Source: Streptomyces flaveus
GTDB taxonomy: Bacteria; Actinomycetota; Actinomycetes; Streptomycetales; Streptomycetaceae
Length of the DNA stretch: 64,000 nt
NCBI RefSeq assembly: GCF_014647675.1
Contig: NZ_BMPQ01000001.1
Location: forward strand, 709,417 to 773,416
Reading direction: 5' to 3'
Positions 18,902-27,542 of the stretch are shown here, one piece after another. The position numbers and the translations under genes were made by a program. The notes under the pieces were generated by a model, which did not search any database, was not told the DNA's origin, and saw nothing but the letters and a program-made list of their open reading frames with translations. The first letter of the stretch is position 1. Each line of letters opens with the position of its first letter.

Positions 18902-20533
18902 TCACACGTTTGGAGGCGCCCCCTCGATCGGGCGTCCGAGCACCCCCGGTCGCCGCTGCCAGGGCAGCGGGCCCGCAGGCGGGCGATAGGCCACTCCCAG
19001 GGCGTCGAGCCTCCTGTAGTGGGCGGTCATCCGCTGCTCGAAGCCCGTGAAGTCGCGTTCTGCGGGAGCGGGCAACGCACTCCACGCGACCTCGGCGAAG
19101 GCCGCGAGCCGCGGGAACGCCTGATAGTCCACGCGCCCGTGGTCCTCCATCACCTCGGTCCACACGTTGGCCTGCGTGCCGAGGACATGCCGCGCCTGAT
19201 CGGGGGTCAACTGCGGCGGTACGGGCTCGAAGCGGTAGACGTCCTCCAGGGTGCGTACGTAGCCGATGGGCACCGGTTCGTCGGCGCCGCCGTCCTGGCG
19301 GTGGTCCAGGTACACCTGCTGCTCCGGGCACATGACGACGTCGTGGCCCGCCTGGGCTGCCATGATGCCGCCCTGATAGCCGCGCCACGACGAAACAGCG
19401 GCGCCGGGAGCCAAGCCGCCCTCCAGGATCTCGTCCCAGCCGATCAGCCGACGCCCGCGCGCGGTCAGCCAGTTGTCGAAGTGCCGGATGAACCACGACT
19501 GCAACTCGTCCTCGTCCGCGAGCCCCAGGTCCCTGATTCGCGCCTGCACTGTGGGCGACTGCCTCCACTGTTCCTTGGCGCACTCGTCGCCGCCGACATG
19601 GATGAACTCCGAGGGGAACAGCTCCAGGACCTCCTCGAAGACCCCCTCGTAGAACCGGAGGGTGTTGTCAGTGGGGGCCAGTACGTTGTGGGAGACGCCC
19701 CAGTTGTCCCAGACGGAGAGGGAGGTCGTGTCGATGACATCGGTGTTGCCGAGTTCCGGATATGCGGCGATGGCGGCCTGCGAGTGGCCGGGGATGTCGA
19801 TTTCGGGGACGACGGAGATATGCCGCTCGGCGGCGTACGCGACGATCTCGCGGATGTCGTCCTGGGTGTAGTAGCCGCCGTGCGGCTTCTCCTCCCAGAG
19901 GGGCGAGGCGCGATGGCCGAATTTCGTACGCGCCCGCCAGGATCCGGTCTCCGTGAGCTTCGGATGACGCTTGATCTCGATGCGCCAGCCCTGGTCGTCG
20001 GTGAGGTGGAAGTGGAAGACGTTCAGCTTGTGCGCGGCCATCAGGTCGAGATAGCGCAGCACACCGTCCTTGGGCATGAAGTGACGTGAGACGTCGAGCA
20101 TGAGGCCGCGCCAGCGGAAGCGGGGGGCGTCCTCGATGATCTGGTGCGGAATGCCGTACCTGATGCCGGGCCTGACCGGAGCGCGCCGGAAGGCGTCCGG
20201 GCCGATGAGCTGGCGCAGTGTCTGGGCACCCCAGAAGACACCGGCAGGCCCGCCGCCCCGGATCTCGATGCCCCAGTTGACGACGACACCGAGCCGGTAC
20301 GCCTCCGGTTCCAGGGTGTCGTCGATCCGCAGGCGTACGGAGTTCTTGGCGTCCTCCTCGCCGGGCGGCAGCGCAATTCCCAGCGCCGCGCCGAGGGTGG
20401 AGCGCAGCCAGCGTTCCGTGGGGCCCGTTCCGGGGCCGGCCCACAGCGTGGTAGCGGCGTCGAGCAGGACGCCGCAGCGCATGGGGCCCTCGATGGTGCG
20501 AGGCGCCGGAATCACATCCGTCAGTGAAGTCAC
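18902..20533 (-). CDS. GH20 beta-N-acetylhexosaminidase, cytoplasmic
   Basis: 543 residues from a GTG start. It has an N-terminal GH20b-like domain and a TIM-barrel GH20 domain starting at RWRGLMLDVSRHFMPKD. The catalytic pair is Asp316-Glu317 in HVGGDECAKEQW, as needed for substrate-assisted cleavage of terminal GlcNAc or GalNAc. There is no signal peptide, so it acts inside the cell on imported oligosaccharides. It is the last gene of an operon SBP - permease - permease - GH20, starting 1 bp after the permease stop. Chitobiose or related GlcNAc oligomers are the most likely substrates. Confidence 0.92.
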   Translation of the reverse strand: MTSLTDVIPAPRTIEGPMRCGVLLDAATTLWAGPGTGPTERWLRSTLGAALGIALPPGEEDAKNSVRLRIDDTLEPEAYRLGVVVNWGIEIRGGGPAGVFWGAQTLRQLIGPDAFRRAPVRPGIRYGIPHQIIEDAPRFRWRGLMLDVSRHFMPKDGVLRYLDLMAAHKLNVFHFHLTDDQGWRIEIKRHPKLTETGSWRARTKFGHRASPLWEEKPHGGYYTQDDIREIVAYAAERHISVVPEIDIPGHSQAAIAAYPELGNTDVIDTTSLSVWDNWGVSHNVLAPTDNTLRFYEGVFEEVLELFPSEFIHVGGDECAKEQWRQSPTVQARIRDLGLADEDELQSWFIRHFDNWLTARGRRLIGWDEILEGGLAPGAAVSSWRGYQGGIMAAQAGHDVVMCPEQQVYLDHRQDGGADEPVPIGYVRTLEDVYRFEPVPPQLTPDQARHVLGTQANVWTEVMEDHGRVDYQAFPRLAAFAEVAWSALPAPAERDFTGFEQRMTAHYRRLDALGVAYRPPAGPLPWQRRPGVLGRPIEGAPPNV

Positions 20534-20534
20534 G

Positions 20535-21410
20535 TCAGTCCTTTACCGCGCCGCCCAGTCCGGAGACCAGCCGTCGCTGTACGAGTACGAAGAAGACCAG
20601 CACCGGAATCGTCATCACCGTGGACGCCGCCATCACACCGCCCCAGTCCGGCCTGTCCGGGTTGTAGAAGACAAGGAGGGCCATCGGCAGAGTCGACTGC
20701 GAAGTGTCGCTGATGATGAAGGACCTGGCGAACAGGAAGTCGTTCCAGGTGGAGATGAAGGAGAACACGCTCGTGGCGACGAGTCCCGGAAAGACCAGCG
20801 GGAAAAGGATCTGCCACAGGAAACGCGCCCGGCTCGCCCCGTCGATGTACGCGGCCTCCTCCAGCGCCTCCGGGACCGCCTTCACAAAGCCGCGCAGCAT
20901 CCAGATCGCGAACGGCAGGGAGAACGCGATGTGCGGCAGGATCAGCGAGCCCAGCGTGTTCAGCTGACCGAAGTCCCGCATCAGGAAGAAGAGGGGGATC
21001 GTCAGCGCCTCGATCGGCACCATCTGCGCGATGAGGAACATGATCAGCAAGGTCGTACGGAAACGGAAGCGGAACCGTGTCACCGCCGTCGCCGCGAGAA
21101 ACGCGATCAGTGCGGAGACGACGACCACGGTGACCGCGACGAGAAGGCTGTTGAGGAAGTAACGGCCGAATTCCTGCTGTCCGAAGACGCGCCGGAAGGA
21201 GTCCAGGGACGGCGCGAGCGTCCAGGGGCGGGGCTCGGACGACTCGATCTCGCCGGCCGGTTTGAAGGCGCTCAGCACCATCCAGTAGAGGGGGAACGCG
21301 ACCACGGCGGCGATCAGCAGAGCCGAGGCCTCCGCGGCCAGCCGCCAGGGCCGCCGCACCCGCAAACGTGCGGGGAAACTCAACGACCTCACCGAACTCA
21401 ACGCACTCAC
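20535..21410 (-). CDS. carbohydrate ABC transporter permease (MalG type)
   Basis: 291 residues from the GTG at 21410 (GGGAGGA upstream). It has six predicted helices and the EAA loop EEAAYIDGASRARFLWQILFP, where the ATPase docks. It overlaps the preceding permease gene as GTGA. A much longer in-frame upstream extension overlaps that permease and is rejected. No ATPase gene is in the operon; Streptomyces sugar importers of this type usually share MsiK, encoded elsewhere. Confidence 0.92.
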   Translation of the reverse strand: MSALSSVRSLSFPARLRVRRPWRLAAEASALLIAAVVAFPLYWMVLSAFKPAGEIESSEPRPWTLAPSLDSFRRVFGQQEFGRYFLNSLLVAVTVVVVSALIAFLAATAVTRFRFRFRTTLLIMFLIAQMVPIEALTIPLFFLMRDFGQLNTLGSLILPHIAFSLPFAIWMLRGFVKAVPEALEEAAYIDGASRARFLWQILFPLVFPGLVATSVFSFISTWNDFLFARSFIISDTSQSTLPMALLVFYNPDRPDWGGVMAASTVMTIPVLVFFVLVQRRLVSGLGGAVKD

Positions 21411-22465
21411 AGCTCCTCCCCCTGTCTGCGCAGTAGCCGCAGGTACACCAGCGTGACCGCCAGCAGAATCAGCAGCATCACCACTCCGATCGCCGAGCCG
21501 AGGCTGTACTGCGAGGACGCGAACGCCTTCTGGTACGCGTACACGTTCAGCACGAGGTTCTGACCGGCGATACCTCCGCCGTTCGTCATGACGTAGATCT
21601 GGGTGAAGACCTTGAAGTCCCAGATGACCGACTGGATGGTGACGACCACGAGGATCGGCCGGAGCATCGGCGCGAGCACGGAGCGCCAGATGCGCCACTG
21701 CGAGGCGCCGTCCAGGGCCGCCGCCTCCAGCACCTCACCGGGGACGGCGCGGATGCCCGCGTACACCGTGACCATCACGAACGGGAAGGAGCACCAGACG
21801 ACTTCGAGGAGTACGAGGGCGAAGGCGCTGTAACGGCCGTACGTCCACGAGTGGTCGCCGAGCCCCAGCATCCGGTTGACCGGTCCGAAGTCGGGGTCGA
21901 ACAGCAACAACCACACCGTGGACCCGGTGATCGCGGGCGTGGCCCACGCGCCCAGCGCGGCCAGCATCAGGGCGAGCCGCGGCAGCGCCCGTACGCGCGT
22001 CAGCAGCACGGCGAGCGCGCAGCCGACCGCGAGCGTCGACACCACGCACGCCGCCGCGAACACCACGGTGGCGAGCAGCACCTGCCAGAACTGCTCGTCC
22101 CCGAAGAGCGTCGCGTAGTTCCCGAAGCCCTGGAAGGTCGTCGGTTCGCCACCGCTGACCTGGGCCTGCGTGTACTCCAGAAAGGAGATCAGCCCGAGCT
22201 GGTAGACGGGATAGACGAGCAGCCCACCGATGACGACAAGGGCGGGGGCGAGATAGAGCCAGGGCGCCCAGCCCCCGCCCCCAGGCCGCGACTTCCGGCC
22301 CGGAACTCCGGCCCCGCGCACCCGGTCGCCCCCACGCGCCGGGCCGGGCGAGGCCGTCGCCCCGCCCGGCGAACCGGCGGCAGGACCACCGCCGGCCGGA
22401 GCCTTACGGGTCACCACCGTGCCACCGCGCCGCTGCGGGGACGCACCGTCGGTCATCCGCTTCAC
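21407..22465 (-). CDS. carbohydrate ABC transporter permease (MalF type)
   Basis: 352 residues. It starts with the GTG that overlaps the SBP stop (GTGA); an ATG 9 bp in is an alternative. About 65 cytoplasmic residues rich in Gly, Pro and Ala precede the first helix (WLYLAPALVVIGGLLVYPVY). The EAA motif EAAALDGASQWRIWRSVLAPML is near residue 255. This partner forms the transmembrane heterodimer with the downstream permease. Confidence 0.92.
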   Translation of the reverse strand: MKRMTDGASPQRRGGTVVTRKAPAGGGPAAGSPGGATASPGPARGGDRVRGAGVPGRKSRPGGGGWAPWLYLAPALVVIGGLLVYPVYQLGLISFLEYTQAQVSGGEPTTFQGFGNYATLFGDEQFWQVLLATVVFAAACVVSTLAVGCALAVLLTRVRALPRLALMLAALGAWATPAITGSTVWLLLFDPDFGPVNRMLGLGDHSWTYGRYSAFALVLLEVVWCSFPFVMVTVYAGIRAVPGEVLEAAALDGASQWRIWRSVLAPMLRPILVVVTIQSVIWDFKVFTQIYVMTNGGGIAGQNLVLNVYAYQKAFASSQYSLGSAIGVVMLLILLAVTLVYLRLLRRQGEEL

Positions 22466-23802
22466 CCCGCGGAGCTGAACACGGCGTTCATCTTCGTCGC
22501 CGCGTCCTTCGAAGCCGCGGCCACGTCCTTCTTGCCGCTGACGATCTCCTGGAACATCGTCGGCAGCACGAGCGAGGCGTCGATCTCGGCCCAGGCCGGC
22601 GAGGCGGGCACGAACTTGGTGCCCGCGCCGAGCGTCTGCACGAAGGGCTCGACGAACGGCTCCTTCTTCGCGACGTCCGCGCGCACGTCCGAGTACGTCG
22701 GCAGGAAGCCCATCGCGTCGAAGAGCTCGCCCTGCGTCTTCTTCGACGCGAGCTGCTTCATCAGGTCGACGGCGAGCGTACGGTGCGAAGTGCTCTTCAG
22801 TACGCCGATGTTGTTGCCGCCCGCGAAGGCAGGCGCGATCTCGCCCGACTTCAGACCCGGCAACGGCACGACCGCGTACTTGCCCTTGACGCTCCCGGCC
22901 TCGACCGCCTGGTGGTTGAAGTCACCGCCGATCGCCATGCCCGCCTTGCCGGACGCGAAGGCCGTGATCGTGTCGTTGCCGCCCATGCTCGCGCACTTGG
23001 CGGCCGGGCAGTTGTCGTCGCCGAACAGCGAGGTGTACGCCTTGATGCCCTTCTGGGCCGCCGCGCTGTCGATCGTCGCCGCGTACGAACCGCCCTTGCC
23101 CTCGGCGATCTCGCCGCCGTTGGACCAGACGAACGGCATCGCGCCGTACGTGAACGCACCGCCGACCGCGAGCCCGTACAGCTCGGGCTTCGCCTGCCGG
23201 ATCTCCTTGGCGGTGGAGATCAACTCGCTCTGCGTCTTCGGGACTTCGAGGTCCAGCTCCTTGAAGACGTCGGTGCGGTAGTACAGCGCGCGGACACCCA
23301 CGAAGAACGGGGCGCCGTAGATCTTCCCGTCGACCGTCACGGACTGCCTGGCCGTCGGGTCGGTGTCCTTGGCCTCGTTCCAGTCCGTGAATTCCTGGGT
23401 CACATCGGCGAGTCCACCGTCCTTGACGTACCCGGCGGTGTCGGTGTTGCCGTACTCCATGAGATCCGGCGCGCTCTTGGGGTCGTTGAAGGCGGCCTTG
23501 ATCTTCTGGGCGCGGGTCTCGACGGGGATGTACTCGACCTCGACCTTCGTGCCCTCGTGGGCCTTCTCGAAGGCGTCCACGGTGGCCTCGACCACCTTCT
23601 CCTTCGGCTCGTTGGCGACCTCCTGGAAGAGCCACACGCGCAGCGTCCCGCTCTTCTCGTCCGTACCGCCGGAGTTGTCGGAGGTCTGGGGGGCGCAGGC
23701 GGTCGCGGTGAGGACGGCGACCACAAGTGCGGCTATGGGGGCGGCTGTTCGGGCGGAACGGCGGGCGGGGAATCCGGCCGGGAGTCTGACGGGAAACTTC
23801 AT
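22462..23802 (-). CDS. sugar-binding lipoprotein of an ABC importer
   Basis: 446 residues from ATG 23802 (GGAGGA 7 nt upstream). The signal peptide ends with the lipobox LTATAC, so the protein is lipid-anchored outside the membrane. The mature part is a cluster B/family 1 solute-binding fold: TLRVWLFQEVANEPKEKVVE opens the first strand, and AFASGKAGMAIGGDFNH is typical. It is the first gene of the GH20 operon, which suggests GlcNAc-containing oligosaccharides as ligand. A DasR-like site and a palindrome lie upstream. Confidence 0.9.
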   Translation of the reverse strand: MKFPVRLPAGFPARRSARTAAPIAALVVAVLTATACAPQTSDNSGGTDEKSGTLRVWLFQEVANEPKEKVVEATVDAFEKAHEGTKVEVEYIPVETRAQKIKAAFNDPKSAPDLMEYGNTDTAGYVKDGGLADVTQEFTDWNEAKDTDPTARQSVTVDGKIYGAPFFVGVRALYYRTDVFKELDLEVPKTQSELISTAKEIRQAKPELYGLAVGGAFTYGAMPFVWSNGGEIAEGKGGSYAATIDSAAAQKGIKAYTSLFGDDNCPAAKCASMGGNDTITAFASGKAGMAIGGDFNHQAVEAGSVKGKYAVVPLPGLKSGEIAPAFAGGNNIGVLKSTSHRTLAVDLMKQLASKKTQGELFDAMGFLPTYSDVRADVAKKEPFVEPFVQTLGAGTKFVPASPAWAEIDASLVLPTMFQEIVSGKKDVAAASKDAATKMNAVFSSAG

Positions 23803-23821
23803 CGAGCGTCCTCCGAAAGGG

Positions 23822-23848
23822 CAAGTGTTGCAACATGCGCAATGCTTG
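23822..23848. promoter_or_regulatory. 27-bp hyphenated palindrome upstream of the GH20 operon
   Basis: The arms read CAAG-N2-TTGC then, after 7 nt, GCAA-N2-CTTG, 20 to 46 bp upstream of the lipoprotein start codon. Position and symmetry suit an operator for a LacI, GntR or ROK regulator. It is distinct from the DasR-like site further upstream. No regulator gene lies in this operon. Confidence 0.45.
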
Positions 23849-23909
23849 TTTCACTCTGCACAACACAACGGAGGCTAGAAGTTCATGGACATGCAAACAA
23901 GACCAACCC

Positions 23910-23925
23910 AAAGGTCTCTACCACT
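23910..23925. promoter_or_regulatory. candidate DasR-responsive element (dre)
   Basis: AAAGGTCTCTACCACT agrees at 12 of 16 positions with the dre consensus as I remember it (ACTGGTCTAGACCACT). It lies about 108 bp upstream of the lipoprotein start. DasR is the GlcNAc-sensing GntR repressor of streptomycetes and often controls chitin and GlcNAc uptake genes, which fits an operon ending in a GH20 hexosaminidase. Binding is inferred. Confidence 0.45.
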
Positions 23926-23990
23926 CTGTGACCGCCGAAAGCGCCCTGTGCAACGGCGCAGGCCCCGAGCCCGGCCCCGTACACACAACA

Positions 23991-24024
23991 AGGCCGCGGC
24001 ACCCGCACTCAGGTGCCGCGGCCT
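23991..24024 (-). terminator. terminator of the DUF3039 gene
   Basis: AGGCCGCGGCACC / GGTGCCGCGGCCT, a perfect 13-bp stem with an 8-nt loop, 52 nt past the DUF3039 stop. It also insulates the sugar operon promoter from upstream transcription. Confidence 0.75.
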
Positions 24025-24075
24025 CATCAGGCATGCCGGACTACGCGACGAACCGCCGCCGAAGGAAAGCAGACG

Positions 24076-24369
24076 TTACTTGTCGCCGTCCTTGCCCTGG
24101 TCTCCGCCGGAGCCCATGGACTCGTAGATCTCCTTGCACATGGGACACACGGGATACTTCTTCGGGTCCCGGCCCGGGACCCACACCTTGCCGCAGAGCG
24201 CGACAACAGGCGTGCCGTCCAGCGCGCTCGCCATGATCTTGTCCTTCTGGACGTAATGGGCGAAGCGCTCGTGGTCACCGTCACCGTGCGAGGTCTGCGG
24301 CGCCGGCTCGACCAGGGTCCCTGTACCAGTCCCGCGCTGAGGCTGGGTCTCAGGCTCAAGAGTGCTCAT
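24076..24369 (-). CDS. DUF3039 family protein
   Basis: 97 residues from ATG 24369. The conserved core HERFAHYVQKDKIMASALDG, TPVVALCGKVWVPGRDPKKYPVCPMCKEIYE is characteristic of actinobacterial DUF3039 proteins (quoted in part). The CGK and CPMC cysteines may bind zinc. The function is unknown. Its start is 30 bp from the stop of the upstream YqgE/AlgH gene, so the two are probably cotranscribed. Confidence 0.8.
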   Translation of the reverse strand: MSTLEPETQPQRGTGTGTLVEPAPQTSHGDGDHERFAHYVQKDKIMASALDGTPVVALCGKVWVPGRDPKKYPVCPMCKEIYESMGSGGDQGKDGDK

Positions 24370-24398
24370 GACTGCAAGGGTACTGAAGCTCACAGGCA

Positions 24399-24980
24399 TC
24401 AGTTGAGCGAAGGGTCATCCGGGTACGTCGCCACCATCGCCAGCTCGTTGCGCTGCCGGCGGAGCACCTCGCGCCACAGGCGTTCCGGGGACGGGGAGGA
24501 GACGTCGCCGGGTTCGGACTCGACGACGTACCAGGCGCCCTCGACCAGTTCGTCCTCCAGCTGACCCGGGCCCCAGCCGGCGTACCCGGCGAAGATCCGC
24601 AGGCTGCCGACGGCCGAGGCGAGCAGTTCCGGCGGGGCCTCCAGGTCCACGAGCCCGATCGCGCCGTGCACCCGGCGCCAGCCGAGCGGTGCGCGCTCCC
24701 CCAAGGAGCCGCCGGGGATGACCGCGACGCCGAGCGCCGAGTCGAGCGAGACGGGGCCGCCCTGGAAGACGACGCCGGGCTCTCCTGCGAGGTCGGCCCA
24801 GCCCGAAAGGATGTCGCCGACGTCCACCGGTGTGGGGCGGTTGAGGACGACGCCCAGGGAGCCCTCCTCGTCGTGGTCGAGGAGCAGCACCACAGCGCGG
24901 TCGAAGTTCGGGTCCGCCAGGGCGGGAGTGGCCACGAGCAGCCGCCCTGTGAGCGAGGACACCTCGGTCATGCCTGACAT
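24399..24980 (-). CDS. YqgE/AlgH family protein (DUF179)
   Basis: 193 residues from ATG 24980; ATG 24971 is equally possible and no strong RBS separates them. Conserved DUF179 motifs are GRLLVATPAL, FDRAVVLLLDHDEEGSLGVVLNRP, FQGGPV, and FAGYAGWGPGQLEDEL with GAWYVVE. It is a cytoplasmic single-domain protein. The family was linked to alginate regulation in Pseudomonas, but a general role is not established. It is divergent from murA. Confidence 0.88.
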   Translation of the reverse strand: MSGMTEVSSLTGRLLVATPALADPNFDRAVVLLLDHDEEGSLGVVLNRPTPVDVGDILSGWADLAGEPGVVFQGGPVSLDSALGVAVIPGGSLGERAPLGWRRVHGAIGLVDLEAPPELLASAVGSLRIFAGYAGWGPGQLEDELVEGAWYVVESEPGDVSSPSPERLWREVLRRQRNELAMVATYPDDPSLN

Positions 24981-25009
24981 GATCTCGCATCTTCCTCTTG
25001 GGTGGGGAG

Positions 25010-25022
25010 GCATTGCCAATGC
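25010..25022. promoter_or_regulatory. palindrome in the divergent yqgE-murA promoter region
   Basis: GCATTG-C-CAATGC, a perfect 6-bp inverted repeat around one base, 30 bp upstream of the YqgE/AlgH start. The symmetry suggests an operator. No regulator is assigned. Confidence 0.3.
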
Positions 25023-25248
25023 AGGAGTGAATGCAGCTCAGGGCGTACAGATGCAGGTGGAGCGCACGCCCCGGCCAGTGACCCCGCGTACCCGCCGAAG
25101 AACCGTTCGTGTTGTGGCGAAGCTATGACGGGCCGAGCCGTACTTGGGCTACCGGTACCGGGGTAGGCGGCCATTACGCTTGCTTCTCCGGTTCTGCGCC
25201 GACCCAGCGCTACCTGCCCCTGTCCAACTTCATCGGAACGCGAGATAC

Positions 25249-26595
25249 ATGACCGTCAACGGTTCAGACGATGTCCTGCTTGTCCACGGCGGAACCCCGC
25301 TGGAGGGTGAGATCCGTGTCCGTGGTGCGAAGAACCTCGTACCGAAGGCCATGGTCGCCGCCCTGCTCGGCAGCGCTCCGAGTCGGCTGCGCAATGTGCC
25401 CGACATCCGCGACGTACGCGTCGTACGGGGGCTGCTGCAGCTGCACGGAGTGACGGTCCGGCCGGGAGAGGAACCGGGCGAGCTGGTCCTGGACCCCTCG
25501 CACGTGGAGAGCGCGAACGTCGCGGACATCGACGCGCACGCGGGTTCGTCGCGCATCCCGATCCTGTTCTGCGGACCGCTGCTGCACCGGCTCGGCCACG
25601 CGTTCATCCCGGGCCTGGGCGGCTGTGACATCGGCGGCCGGCCGATCGACTTCCACTTCGAGGTGCTGCGGCAGTTCGGCGCGACGATCGAGAAGCGGGT
25701 GGACGGCCAGTACCTGGAGGCCCCGCAGCGGCTGCGCGGCACGAAGATCACGCTGCCGTACCCGTCCGTGGGCGCGACCGAGCAGGTGCTGCTGACGGCG
25801 GTCCTGGCGGAGGGCGTGACGGAGCTCTCGAACGCGGCCGTGGAGCCGGAGATCGAGGACCTGATCTGCGTACTGCAGAAAATGGGCGCGATCATCGCGA
25901 TGGACACCGACCGCACCATCCGCGTCACGGGCGTGGACAAGCTCGGCGGCTACACCCACGCGGCCCTCCCGGACCGCCTGGAGGCCGCCTCGTGGGCTTC
26001 CGCGGCACTGGCGACCGAAGGCAACATCTACGTCCGCGGCGCCCAGCAGCGCTCGATGATGTCGTTCCTGAACACCTACCGGAAGGTGGGCGGCGCCTTC
26101 GAGATCGACGACGAGGGCATCCGCTTCTGGCACCCCGGCGGACAGCTGAAGTCCATCGCGCTGGAGACGGACGTGGCCCCCGGCTTCCAGACCGACTGGC
26201 AGCAGCCGCTCGTCGTCGCCCTGACGCAGGCGACGGGCCTGTCGATCATCCACGAGACGGTGTACGAGTCCCGTCTCGGCTTCACCTCCGCCCTGAACCA
26301 GATGGGCGCGCACATCCAGCTCTACCGCGAGTGCCTCGGCGGCTCCCACTGCCGCTTCGGCCAGCGCAACTTCCTGCACTCCGCGGTCGTCTCGGGCCCG
26401 ACCAAGCTCCAGGGCGCCGACCTGGTCATCCCCGACCTCCGCGGCGGCTTCTCGTACCTGATCGCGGCGCTCGCGGCCCAGGGCACCTCACGGGTGCACG
26501 GCATCGACCTGATCAACCGCGGCTACGAGAACTTCATGGAGAAGCTCGGAGACCTGGGCGCGAAGGTGGAACTGCCGGGCAAGGCGCTCGGCTAA
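25249..26595 (+). CDS. murA: UDP-N-acetylglucosamine 1-carboxyvinyltransferase (MurA)
   Basis: 448 residues from ATG 25249, cytoplasmic. It catalyses the first committed step of peptidoglycan synthesis, adding enolpyruvate from PEP to UDP-GlcNAc. The catalytic loop Cys is present at residue 126 (LGGCDIGGRPIDFHF), which is the fosfomycin target; the UDP-GlcNAc-binding Lys is in RGAKNLVPKAM. The C-terminal DLRGGFSYLIAALAAQG is typical of the second domain. The last 20 codons are repeated downstream (26676-26735). It appears to be monocistronic. Confidence 0.96.
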   Translation: MTVNGSDDVLLVHGGTPLEGEIRVRGAKNLVPKAMVAALLGSAPSRLRNVPDIRDVRVVRGLLQLHGVTVRPGEEPGELVLDPSHVESANVADIDAHAGSSRIPILFCGPLLHRLGHAFIPGLGGCDIGGRPIDFHFEVLRQFGATIEKRVDGQYLEAPQRLRGTKITLPYPSVGATEQVLLTAVLAEGVTELSNAAVEPEIEDLICVLQKMGAIIAMDTDRTIRVTGVDKLGGYTHAALPDRLEAASWASAALATEGNIYVRGAQQRSMMSFLNTYRKVGGAFEIDDEGIRFWHPGGQLKSIALETDVAPGFQTDWQQPLVVALTQATGLSIIHETVYESRLGFTSALNQMGAHIQLYRECLGGSHCRFGQRNFLHSAVVSGPTKLQGADLVIPDLRGGFSYLIAALAAQGTSRVHGIDLINRGYENFMEKLGDLGAKVELPGKALG

Positions 26596-26675
26596 CGGCA
26601 GTCTCACCGCCTCCGGCCCGGGACACCGCCGGTCCCGGCTGGGGGTCCGGGGGTTACCCCCCGGATAGACACAGC

Positions 26676-26735
26676 ATGGAGAAGCTCGGGGATCTGGGCG
26701 CGAAAGTCGAACTGCCGGGCAAAGCGCTCGGCTAG
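26676..26735 (+). pseudogene. second copy of the murA 3' end (20 codons)
   Basis: Sixty bases encode MEKLGDLGAKVELPGKALG and a stop, identical at the protein level to the murA C-terminus at 26536-26595. At DNA level there are five synonymous third-base changes (GGA/GGG, GAC/GAT, AAG/AAA twice, GTG/GTC) and TAA becomes TAG. The two copies are 80 bp apart; similarity stops at the ATG on the left. Purely synonymous divergence implies the copy came from another functional murA allele rather than from drift of a local duplicate. Confidence 0.85.
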
Positions 26736-26778
26736 CAAAAACAGCCCGGCCGACGCTAGGCCATTGGTAAGCGCGACA

Positions 26779-26818
26779 GCGATGGGGCGGCACCCGAGTC
26801 CGGGTGCCGCCCCATCGC
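26779..26818. terminator. strong bidirectional terminator between murA and hup
   Basis: A perfect 18-bp stem with a 4-nt loop (AGTC): arms 26779-26796 and 26801-26818, GATGGGGCGGCACCCG on the left. It serves convergent transcripts from murA and hup. Confidence 0.9.
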
Positions 26819-26864
26819 GTTACCTACCTGCCGTACACCATCCGGGGAGGTGTGGACGGCAAGG

Positions 26865-27146
26865 TCACTTGCCCTTGGCGGCTTCCTTGAGCTTGCTGCC
26901 CGCGGAGACCTTCACGCTGTAGCCGGCCGGGATGTCGATCGGGTCGCCGGTCTGCGGGTTGCGCGCGGTGCGAGCGGCACGGTGGGTGCGCTCGAAGGTC
27001 AGGAAGCCGGGGATGGTGACCTTCTCGTCGCCCTTCGCGACGACTTCGCCGACGGTCTCGGCGAACGCGGCCAGAACGGCGTCGGCGTCCTTGCGAGTCA
27101 CCTCGGCGCGGTCGGCCAGCGCGGCCACCAGCTCACTGCGGTTCAT
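26865..27146 (-). CDS. hup: HU-type nucleoid protein
   Basis: 93 residues from ATG 27146. It shows the classic HU sequence MNRSELVAALADRAEVTRKDA, GFLTFERTHRAARTARNPQTG (DNA-clasping arms, with the conserved RNP) and a Lys-containing C-terminus. It lacks the long lysine/alanine tail of the second Streptomyces HU (HupS), so it is the HupA type. It binds DNA without sequence specificity and compacts the nucleoid. It is monocistronic. Confidence 0.95.
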   Translation of the reverse strand: MNRSELVAALADRAEVTRKDADAVLAAFAETVGEVVAKGDEKVTIPGFLTFERTHRAARTARNPQTGDPIDIPAGYSVKVSAGSKLKEAAKGK

Positions 27147-27542
27147 GTTGTTACTCCCGTGTTCTTCTTGCCGTTGAGGCGTGCCACGCGGCGGAGCCGC
27201 ATGATGAGCACCAGCGGAGCCGATGCTGCCAGGGTCCTCGGTCGGTCCCCGGACCCGGGTCCAAAGCCAGACCCTCGCGCCCAGAGACGCATCCTGCCCC
27301 CACCCGCGGCGGGAAAGCCAATCCGGCACCCCTGGGAGTCACACGAAAAGCGCCACAGCCTGGAAAAGGTGACGCTCCGTCCGCTCCCGGCAGCGGATCG
27401 CAGGGCCTGCAAGGCCTGAGCCTGGCCGCCACCCTAGGGGCGGCCAGGGACACCGTGTCCCACGACGCGCCGTATCCGGGCCGTCGTGGCGACCATCACA
27501 GGCTACGACGCGGCGGTCCGGCAGTCAGCCTGGGCCCGGCGT
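27147..27542. other. hup upstream region and malic enzyme 3' region
   Basis: 396 bp without a credible gene. It carries the hup promoter, which I cannot place exactly, and one hairpin listed separately. HU transcripts often have long leaders; nothing more specific is visible. Confidence 0.5.
27421..27448 (-). terminator. hairpin downstream of malic enzyme gene
   Basis: CCTGGCCGCC / GGCGGCCAGG, a 10-bp stem with an 8-nt loop, 95 nt beyond the malic enzyme stop. It is the only strong hairpin between the gene and hup. Confidence 0.55.

Noticed and set aside
25992..26735. A long plus-strand frame inside and beyond murA
   Set aside because: It is out of frame with murA for most of its length, has no RBS and is Arg/Pro rich as expected for a shadow in GC-rich DNA. 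Only its last 20 codons are meaningful, as the duplicated murA end.
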